In this document: positions 5,879-10,862 of the stretch, one piece after another | Layout of the letters: each line of letters opens with the position of its first letter | Position numbering within the stretch: position 1 is the first letter of the stretch | Assembly: GCA_031285605.1 (NCBI GenBank) | Contig: JAITVW010000200.1 | Location: 1 to 10,862, forward strand | Reading direction: 5' to 3' | Source of the DNA: Fusobacteriales bacterium | Lineage (GTDB): Bacteria; Fusobacteriota; Fusobacteriia; Fusobacteriales; Leptotrichiaceae | DNA: 10,862 nucleotides | Notes under the pieces: model-generated | Databases searched by the model: none | The model's input: only the letters and a program-made list of their open reading frames with translations | Told to the model about the DNA's origin: nothing | Position numbers and translations under genes: made by a program

Positions 5879-5893
5879 GTAGGGGCTTTTTTT
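5873..5893 (+). terminator. Intrinsic terminator between leader peptide and hydrolase gene
   Basis: AAGCC (5873-5877) pairs with GGCTT (5884-5888) around a six-base loop, followed by a run of seven T's (5887-5893). It ends 18 bases before the hydrolase ribosome site, leaving almost no room for another promoter (TATTCT at 5893-5898 is a weak exception). Expression of the operon should therefore depend on read-through. Confidence 0.75.
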
Positions 5894-5925
5894 ATTCTTT
5901 CGGACATTGCAGGGAGGTAATCGGA

Positions 5926-6549
5926 ATGAAAGAAGCTATAGTCTTGCTTCATGGATTAGTAAGAAGAAAAACTTCAATGAGCAAAATAGAAAAACATTTT
6001 AAAAAAGAATATGATGTATATAATATTGGTTATAATTCATTAAAATATCCTATTGAAATACTTGTAGAAAAATATTTGACAGAGATAGTAAACGAGCTTA
6101 ACGACAAAGGGCAGAAAATAAATTTTGTTACACATTCAATGGGAGGAATATTGGTAAGATACCTGTTTAAGACTCATGAAATAAAAAATCCCGGACGTGT
6201 GGTAATGCTGGCACCGCCGAATAAAGGGAGCGAGCTGGCAAATAAATTTTATAAAATACATGGTCCTGCATGTGCACAGATAATGAGAAGCAGAAACAGT
6301 TTTGTAAACAGGCTCGGGGAGATAAATTTTGAATGTGGCATAATAGCCGGCGGGAGAAATTATTATTTTTTTCTGGATAAATATTTTAAAGGAAAGAAAA
6401 ACGATGGAATAGTAGCTGTTGATTCTACCAAAGTCAAAGGACAAAAATCGTTTATAGAACTGGAAAAAGGGCATACGATGATTATGTATTCCGATGAAGT
6501 CATAAAAAAGATAGAGCAGTTTATAAAAAACAGCAGATTTTTAGGATAA
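5926..6549 (+). CDS. Alpha/beta hydrolase, lipase/esterase-like
   Basis: This 207-residue protein is a small alpha/beta hydrolase of the lipase/PGAP1-like type. IVLLHGL (5-11) supplies the oxyanion loop. THSMGG (69-74) is the nucleophile elbow with Ser71; Thr replaces the usual first Gly of GxSxG, a variant common in this group. The conserved APPNKGSELA (96-105) follows. Asp160 in NDGIV and His183 in KGHTMIM complete the probable triad. There is no signal peptide or lid domain, so an intracellular esterase is likely; the substrate is unknown. GGGAGGT (5912-5918) lies seven bases before ATG. It is the first long gene of an operon with the dehydrogenase (19-base gap) and the binding protein, downstream of the leader-peptide region. 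Confidence 0.85.
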   Translation: MKEAIVLLHGLVRRKTSMSKIEKHFKKEYDVYNIGYNSLKYPIEILVEKYLTEIVNELNDKGQKINFVTHSMGGILVRYLFKTHEIKNPGRVVMLAPPNKGSELANKFYKIHGPACAQIMRSRNSFVNRLGEINFECGIIAGGRNYYFFLDKYFKGKKNDGIVAVDSTKVKGQKSFIELEKGHTMIMYSDEVIKKIEQFIKNSRFLG

Positions 6550-6568
6550 TAAATTAAAGGAGGCTGAC

Positions 6569-7330
6569 ATGAAAGCAAGAAATGTATTTATAACAGGTGC
6601 AAGTTCCGGCATAGGCAGAGCTGCGGCTTATAAATTCGCTGAATACGGGGATAATCTGATATTATGTGCAAGAAGAAAAGAAAATCTCAATGAGATTGCA
6701 CAGGATATAAAGAACAAGTGGCGCAGCCATGTACACATATATGAGCTGGATGTTACAAATTACGAAGATGTCGGCAGTGTAGTAAAAGATCTGGAAGATA
6801 AAGATATAAAAATAGACATTCTTGTGAATAATGCCGGACTCGCAAGCGGGCTGGACAAGTTTCAGGACAGCAGTATTGAAGACATAGAGAGAATGATAAA
6901 TACCAATCTAAAAGGTCTCATTTATGTAACAAGAAAAGTTATAGAGCAGATGACCGGAGAAAATTCGGGACATATTATAAATATGGGTTCTACAGCAGGT
7001 ATTTATGCATATGAAAAAGCAGCGGTATACTGCGCAAGTAAAGCAGCAGTGAAAACATTAAGTGACGGAATAAGAATAGACATAATAGATAAAGACATAA
7101 AAATAACAACAATACAGCCGGGAATAGTACAGACCGACTTTAGCGAAGTAAGATTTCACGGTGACAGTGAAAGGGCAAAAGGAGTTTATAAAGGAATAGA
7201 AGCATTACAGCCTGAGGATATAGCCGATGTAGTCCTTTATGTGGCGAATCAGCCTAAAAGGGTGCAGATAACAGATGTGACAATAATGGCGAATCAGCAG
7301 GGAACAGGATTTAATATCTATAGAAAATAA
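6569..7330 (+). CDS. ydfG: YdfG-like NADP-dependent short-chain dehydrogenase/reductase
   Basis: This 253-residue protein has a classical SDR Rossmann fold. TGASSGIG (9-16) binds the cofactor; Arg35-Arg36 after the second strand favour NADP(H). NNAG is at 87-90. The catalytic residues are Asn113, Ser141 (in NMGSTAG), Tyr154 and Lys158 (YCASK). The C-terminal half follows E. coli YdfG closely in pattern: IQPGIVQTDFSEVRFHGD, LQPEDIADVV and a tail ending in G.N.YRK. YdfG oxidises L-allo-threonine, serine and 3-hydroxy acids and reduces malonic semialdehyde; a similar hydroxy-acid or amino-acid role is inferred here. AAAGGAGG (6556-6563) lies five bases before ATG. Its place between a hydrolase and an amino-acid-type binding protein is compatible with an amino-acid-related pathway. 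Confidence 0.88.
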   Translation: MKARNVFITGASSGIGRAAAYKFAEYGDNLILCARRKENLNEIAQDIKNKWRSHVHIYELDVTNYEDVGSVVKDLEDKDIKIDILVNNAGLASGLDKFQDSSIEDIERMINTNLKGLIYVTRKVIEQMTGENSGHIINMGSTAGIYAYEKAAVYCASKAAVKTLSDGIRIDIIDKDIKITTIQPGIVQTDFSEVRFHGDSERAKGVYKGIEALQPEDIADVVLYVANQPKRVQITDVTIMANQQGTGFNIYRK

Positions 7331-7345
7331 CAGGAGCTGATAATT

Positions 7346-8335
7346 ATGAAAAAAAATATTTTAAGTATAATAATGATGTTTACGGGGCTGATATTATTTA
7401 CAGCCTGTGGAAGTAAAGAGGAACAGAAAGCAGAGGAGCCGAAAACAGAAACACAGACAGAACAAAAAAAAGTGTATAAAATAGGCGTGACACAAATAGT
7501 AGACCACCCGGCATTAAATGATTCCAAAAAGGGATTCATAGACGCATTGAAAGATGCGGGACTTGAAGCGGAAATAGATGATAAAGTGGCTAATGGAGAG
7601 ATACCTACACAACAGCTTATAGCAAAGCAGTTTGTAGAAGACAAAAAAGATCTTATTTTTGCAATAGCAACACCGTCAGCACAGGCGGCGTCATCATCTA
7701 CAGATACAATTCCCGTGGTATTTGCGTCTGTATCCGACCCGGAAGGAGCAGGACTTACAAATAAGGCAAATGTAACAGGAACAAGCGGTGTACCTGAAAT
7801 AGAAAAAAATCTTGAACTATTGAAAAAAGTATTTCCTAATGTGAAAAAAGTAGGGATTATATATAATACTTCCGAACAGAATTCTGTATTTCAGGTAGAA
7901 ATAGCAGAACAGGCAGGTAAAAAATTAGGAGTAGAAATACTTGCCGAGGGAGTTACTTCAGCGCCGGAATTTATGTCTGCACTTGAAAAACTAAGCAGAG
8001 ATATAGATGTATTCTTTGCAATACAGGATAATACTCTCTCAAGCAGTTTTCCGGCATTATTGGAAAAAATGAATGCTCTTAAAATACCTATCTTTGGTGC
8101 TAATGCTGTGTATACAGACAGAGGAGCATTAATATCACAGGGAACTACAGATTACGATATAGGCTACAGAGCAGGGGAGATGGCTGCAGCTATATTAAAG
8201 GGGGAGAAGACTCCTAAAGATATAACAATAGAAGTAGTTCAGAAGCCTAAGATTTCAGTAAATAAAAAGAATATGGAGCTTCTGGGGATAAAAATACCTG
8301 ATGATGTAACGAAAGAAGCAGCTATAACAGAATAA
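7346..8335 (+). CDS. ABC transporter substrate-binding lipoprotein, TrpX-type (PF04392-like)
   Basis: This 329-residue secreted lipoprotein has a signal peptide MKKNILSIIMMFTGLILF with lipobox FTAC and lipid-bearing Cys21, then a charged linker rich in E, K and Q (24-42). The mature part matches the 'ABC sub_bind' family: KIGVTQIVDHPALNDSKKG start, IFAIATPSAQAA, IPVVFASVSDPEGAGL, VTGTSG, VGIIYNTSEQNS, FFAIQDNT and IPIFGAN, ending in ISQGTTDYDIGYRAGEMA. Family members include the tryptophan-binding TrpX of trpXYZ transporters and related aromatic-amino-acid binders; the ligand here is not certain. The permease and ATPase genes that normally follow are missing, because a strong terminator comes directly after the gene. 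It is thus an orphan that would use a transporter encoded elsewhere. AGGAG (7332-7336) lies nine bases before ATG. Confidence 0.88.
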   Translation: MKKNILSIIMMFTGLILFTACGSKEEQKAEEPKTETQTEQKKVYKIGVTQIVDHPALNDSKKGFIDALKDAGLEAEIDDKVANGEIPTQQLIAKQFVEDKKDLIFAIATPSAQAASSSTDTIPVVFASVSDPEGAGLTNKANVTGTSGVPEIEKNLELLKKVFPNVKKVGIIYNTSEQNSVFQVEIAEQAGKKLGVEILAEGVTSAPEFMSALEKLSRDIDVFFAIQDNTLSSSFPALLEKMNALKIPIFGANAVYTDRGALISQGTTDYDIGYRAGEMAAAILKGEKTPKDITIEVVQKPKISVNKKNMELLGIKIPDDVTKEAAITE

Positions 8336-8344
8336 AACAGATAT

Positions 8345-8396
8345 AAAAATACACCTGAAAACTTTTTTGATAAAGAAGTTAAGGTGTATTTTTTTT
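8345..8396 (+). terminator. Strong terminator of the hydrolase-SDR-SBP operon
   Basis: AATACACCT (8348-8356) pairs with AGGTGTATT (8382-8390). An inner helix, AACTTTTTT / AAAGAAGTT with one G-U, extends the stem to about 18 pairs. The T-run continues to 8396. Confidence 0.9.
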
Positions 8397-8452
8397 CCAA
8401 AAAAATATATTCAAAATCCTTTATTAAGCACTATTTCAGAGTATATTGGAAT

Positions 8453-8486
8453 AAAAAAACAGAACAGCATTTTATACGGCTGTTCT
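8453..8486 (-). terminator. Terminator of the convergent minus-strand gene
   Basis: Read on the minus strand, AGAACAGC (8486-8479) pairs with GCTGTTCT (8468-8461), followed by G and seven T's (8459-8453). It lies 12 bases after the stop of the minus-strand gene. Confidence 0.85.
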
Positions 8487-8498
8487 GAGCTTATATAA

Positions 8499-9401
8499 TT
8501 ACATGATTTTTTCAGAATTAATTTTTAATAAAGTATTGTTTGGAAGAATTAAAAATAATTCATTGAAAATATTTGATTTTTTTACTATTTTTGAATTTTG
8601 TTTATAAACTACAACATTGAAAAGAACAAGAAAATTCTTGATAATACGAAATTCAAAAGCTTTTTTACAAATCTCATTAAAGTCTATGTTTGTATCCATA
8701 TCAATATCTGCAAATTCTTCCAAATCCGACGGTACATTTAAAGCAGGAAAAGCATTTATCATCTTACTGTAATAAAAATCAATACTTCTTGAAATATCTC
8801 CGTATTTTCCTAAGAGAAGTACAAAAAAAGGAAAAACCTGTGAAAAATCAAAGTCGGGATAATCATCCATATATGCAAGGTTGTAGCTTTGATAAAAGCT
8901 TGTATAAATTAGTTTCAGCAGATCGAAATCCTGATTAAGCATATTCTTCCCAAGTCTTGTGAGTGAAATGGCTCCTTTATGTGTCTTGACAAGCTTAGCT
9001 ACATAACATATTACTTTGGTAAGATGTATGTAGGGAATGTCCGTTTCATTTAATACTTTTGTACTTTTATTTTTCAGTGATATATCATCAATAAAGCTTT
9101 TATTGTAAAGCTCTTTTATGTATTTCGGGGGAACATTTCCCGCAGCTGTTAATTTTATTTCTCCTTCTTGGTCTATTATACTAAGAAAATACTTTATAGA
9201 ATTAAAAAATGGTATGTCTTTAAATGAGAGTATGGAAAAATCATTCCTAAAATTAATTATACTGTCATCTTCAAAGCTATGGTTAAGAATATTTGACATT
9301 TCAGAAGGAGAATAGTTTTCAAATTTTTCAACAGGACGGGTATTGTAGTTTAAACTCGCGTTTTTCAGCATTTCATCTAGTTTATTATACTCAAACATCA
9401 T
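8499..9401 (-). CDS. Hypothetical protein with two winged-helix-like segments, 300 aa
   Basis: I cannot name this protein. It is soluble and acidic, with no signal peptide. Two segments share the look of small winged-helix repeats, each ending in a 'G-x-I-x-LT-x-x-G-x' turn: FFNSIKYFLSIIDQEGEIKLTAAGNVPPKYIKEL (around residues 65-100) and a KVICYVAKLVKTHKGAISLTRLGKNML stretch (around 128-155). The 'LT..GNvP' turn recalls uncharacterised proteins of the SEC-C/pRiA4b ORF-3-associated type; this is a resemblance only. The C-terminal half is helical. The start is ambiguous: ATGs at 9401 and 9398 both follow AAAGGAAG, and the second has the better spacing. It is monocistronic, transcribed against the SBP operon, with its own promoter and terminator. 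Such isolated genes are often accessory. Confidence 0.75.
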   Translation of the reverse strand: MMFEYNKLDEMLKNASLNYNTRPVEKFENYSPSEMSNILNHSFEDDSIINFRNDFSILSFKDIPFFNSIKYFLSIIDQEGEIKLTAAGNVPPKYIKELYNKSFIDDISLKNKSTKVLNETDIPYIHLTKVICYVAKLVKTHKGAISLTRLGKNMLNQDFDLLKLIYTSFYQSYNLAYMDDYPDFDFSQVFPFFVLLLGKYGDISRSIDFYYSKMINAFPALNVPSDLEEFADIDMDTNIDFNEICKKAFEFRIIKNFLVLFNVVVYKQNSKIVKKSNIFNELFLILPNNTLLKINSEKIM

Positions 9402-9447
9402 TTCTTCCTTTCTGGTAATTTTATTTTTGAATAATTTAACTTAAGAC

Positions 9448-9456
9448 ATTATAACA
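9448..9456 (-). promoter_or_regulatory. Extended -10 promoter of the minus-strand gene
   Basis: On the minus strand TGT-TATAAT (9456-9448) is a perfect extended -10, about 47 bases ahead of the start codon. No good -35 is visible. Confidence 0.55.
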
Positions 9457-9550
9457 TCATTTTACAAATAATATATTAGAAACTCCTTATAAAATCAGCT
9501 GTAAGAGTAGAAAATTCAATGAAAATTTATAAAGATATGTTTGATTAAAT

Positions 9551-9647
9551 GGACAGAGCTTTTATTTAATCAGTGTTTACAGCATTTAACAACTGTTAAT
9601 TGCAGAATATTAAGATTATTAGTTATAAAAGCAAAATAACTCTGTTC
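9551..9647. repeat. 97-base nested inverted repeat in the 410-base intergenic gap
   Basis: GGACAGA (9551-9557) pairs with TCTGTTC (9641-9647, one G-U). GCTTTTAT (9558-9565) pairs with ATAAAAGC (9625-9632), leaving AAAATAAC bulged. TAATC (9567-9571) pairs with GATTA (9614-9618), and inside sits a hairpin GCATTTAAC (9582-9590) / GTTAATTGC (9595-9603) with one mismatch. The order suggests either a folded RNA or a small palindromic element. No T-run or clear promoter is attached. The rest of the gap (9402-9550 and 9648-9770) shows only the minus-strand promoter and AT-rich sequence. Confidence 0.35.
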
Positions 9648-9770
9648 GTATTTTAATATCAAAAATTTGTTTTTAATATTTTTATTTTTTAAAATACAGA
9701 CTAACAAAAAAGCAATATAAAATATTTAATTATCTAAATAAAATTCAAAATGGATTGATAATCAAAATTA

Positions 9771-9779
9771 TGATATAAT
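9771..9779 (+). promoter_or_regulatory. Extended -10 promoter of the walJ-UDG pair, with overlapping palindrome
   Basis: TGA-TATAAT forms a perfect extended -10; the start would be at about 9786. Just upstream, TTGATAATCAA (9755-9765) is an exact 5-1-5 palindrome in the spacer region, where a repressor could bind. No regulator is identified. Confidence 0.55.
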
Positions 9780-9811
9780 GAATATAAATTATTTTTTTTG
9801 TGAGGAATAGA

Positions 9812-10582
9812 ATGAAATTTTCAGTATTAGGAAGCAGCAGCAGCGGTAATTCCAGTTTTATAGAGATGGGAAACAAGAGATTTTTGATTGATGCGGGTTT
9901 CAGCGGAAAAAAAACAATAGAAAAGCTGGAATCAATAAACAAAAATATAAGTGATATAAACGGTATACTAATAACACACGAACACAGCGATCATATTCAG
10001 GGACTGGGAGTACTCAGCAGAAAACATGACCTGCCGATATATATTTCCAGAAAGAGTTATTATTCGATTAAGGAAAAGATAGGAAAAATAGAAGATAAAA
10101 ACCTTAATTTTATAGAACAGGATCTTATATTCGGGGAATGCTTCGTAAAGAGCTTTGATGTAATGCATGATGCAGAAAGATGTCTGGGTTTTTCGTTTGA
10201 ATATAACAGTAAAAAACTTACTTATGCCAGTGATATAGGGTTTGTTGACAAAGTAGCAAAAGAAAATTTTAAAAATAGTGATGTTATAGTGCTTGAGAGT
10301 AATTATGACCTTAATATGCTGATGAACGGACCATATCACTGGAATCTGAAAAACAGGGTGAAGAGTAAAAACGGTCATTTATCAAATGGAGAAGCTGCAA
10401 AATTAATTATGGAAGTGGCAACAAACAGACTGAAAAAAGTATACCTGCTTCATATAAGCGGGGATAATAATACTCCGGAGCTGGCTTACAGCACAGTAAA
10501 AGAGCTTTTGGACAGGGAAAAAATCAATGTGGAGCTGGAAGTAGTTACAGAGAAAGCAACACTGATATATGAGGTATTATAA
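9812..10582 (+). CDS. walJ: WalJ/YycJ-family metallo-beta-lactamase-fold hydrolase
   Basis: This 256-residue protein is a normal-length YycJ/WalJ protein, an MBL-fold metal enzyme reported to act as a 5' nuclease on DNA. It starts with the family's VLGSSSSGNSS (5-15) and LIDAGFSGKK, then the metal motif THEHSDH (55-61) with His56, His58, Asp60 and His61, then His119 (MHDA), Asp141 (YASDIG) and the late LLHISGDNNTPELA, the family's final His region. ATG 9812 is preceded by GAGGA (9802-9806); GTG at 9800 would lie inside that site. In Firmicutes the gene often sits behind walRK. Here it stands without them and overlaps by one base a uracil-glycosylase-like gene, which suggests a DNA-repair context. 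Confidence 0.9.
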   Translation: MKFSVLGSSSSGNSSFIEMGNKRFLIDAGFSGKKTIEKLESINKNISDINGILITHEHSDHIQGLGVLSRKHDLPIYISRKSYYSIKEKIGKIEDKNLNFIEQDLIFGECFVKSFDVMHDAERCLGFSFEYNSKKLTYASDIGFVDKVAKENFKNSDVIVLESNYDLNMLMNGPYHWNLKNRVKSKNGHLSNGEAAKLIMEVATNRLKKVYLLHISGDNNTPELAYSTVKELLDREKINVELEVVTEKATLIYEVL

Positions 10583-10862
10583 TGAATATTTGGGATGAAC
10601 TGGAAATGGAGATAAATATATGCCATAAATGTCCTCTTGAAAAAGTGAGAAGCAATCCCATACTGGGAAAAGGGGACAAAACAAGCAAGGTAATGTTTGT
10701 ACTGGATCAGATAAGCGAACAGGAAGATAGCAGAGGAATACTTCTTATAGATAAAAAAGGAGAGTATTTTCTGAAATTTTTGGAATTTTCAAAATTTGAT
10801 ACCGATAAGGTATATATGACCAATCTTTTTAAATGTACTGCCAAGGGAGAGCTTGCCGAAAA
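10582..10862 (+). CDS. Family-4 uracil-DNA-glycosylase-like protein, divergent, 3' end outside window
   Basis: The first 93 residues are visible. ICHKCPLEKVRSNPILGKG (13-31) matches the opening of family-4 (Fe-S) uracil-DNA glycosylases, with Cys14 and Cys17 as cluster ligands, and YMTNLFKCTAKG (78-89) matches 'YiTNvvKCrPp.', with Cys85 as third ligand. In between, the usual uracil-binding GEAPGxxED is replaced by VLDQISEQED (40-49): the Gly residues and the Pro are gone and only Glu-Asp remains. The following 'G.PFvG.aG.lL' is reduced to GILLIDKKGEYFL. It may thus be a non-catalytic or altered relative that keeps the cluster. The ATG overlaps the walJ stop (TAATG), with GAGGT (10571-10575) as ribosome site, so the two are co-translated. 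Confidence 0.8.
   Translation, partial: MNIWDELEMEINICHKCPLEKVRSNPILGKGDKTSKVMFVLDQISEQEDSRGILLIDKKGEYFLKFLEFSKFDTDKVYMTNLFKCTAKGELAE

Noticed and set aside
9968..10378. Minus-strand open frame of 136 codons opposite walJ
   Set aside because: It mirrors a conserved MBL-fold gene and has no family motif; such antisense frames are expected in AT-rich coding DNA.
1..10862. CRISPR array, tRNA or rRNA gene
   Set aside because: I saw no regularly spaced repeats, cloverleaf signatures or rRNA-like GC-rich blocks on either strand.

Overview
The window is AT-rich bacterial chromosome. It most likely comes from the Fusobacteriota, possibly the Leptotrichiaceae (Sebaldella/Leptotrichia side). The clues are the base composition, strong AAGGAGG ribosome sites, frequent extended -10 promoters (TGn-TATAAT type), and an rplU-prp-rpmA cluster in which L27 carries the N-terminal extension cut by the protease Prp. 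That extension is known in Firmicutes, Fusobacteria and relatives, so the phylum is an inference.

Layout. Positions 1-189 hold the 3' end of a decayed IS3-family insertion sequence whose transposase is interrupted by TGA. Next come a secreted TPR/Sel1-like protein (308-814) and a MATE efflux pump (1058-2425), which has a terminator-like hairpin directly ahead of its ribosome site. A glycerophosphodiester phosphodiesterase (2549-3211) and an unrecognised basic protein (3253-3726) follow. The ribosomal cluster rplU-prp-rpmA (3901-4831) has its own promoter, a structured leader and a terminator. A small TM2-domain membrane protein (5231-5524) sits behind a long leader that may be structured.

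Positions 5701-8398 form a self-contained operon: promoter, a ten-codon leader peptide (MRSWSWQILP, two Trp codons and Pro before the stop), an intrinsic terminator, then an alpha/beta hydrolase, a YdfG-like short-chain dehydrogenase and an orphan TrpX-type ABC substrate-binding lipoprotein. Upstream segments can form an alternative pairing that excludes the terminator. This resembles classical leader-peptide attenuation and is the most interesting feature of the window.

A convergent minus-strand gene of unknown function (8499-9401) has its own promoter and terminator. A gap of about 400 bases then contains a roughly 97-base nested inverted repeat. The window ends with a WalJ/YycJ-type metallo-beta-lactamase nuclease (9812-10582), overlapping by one base the start of a family-4 uracil-DNA-glycosylase-like protein whose first catalytic motif is degenerate (10582 to the window end).
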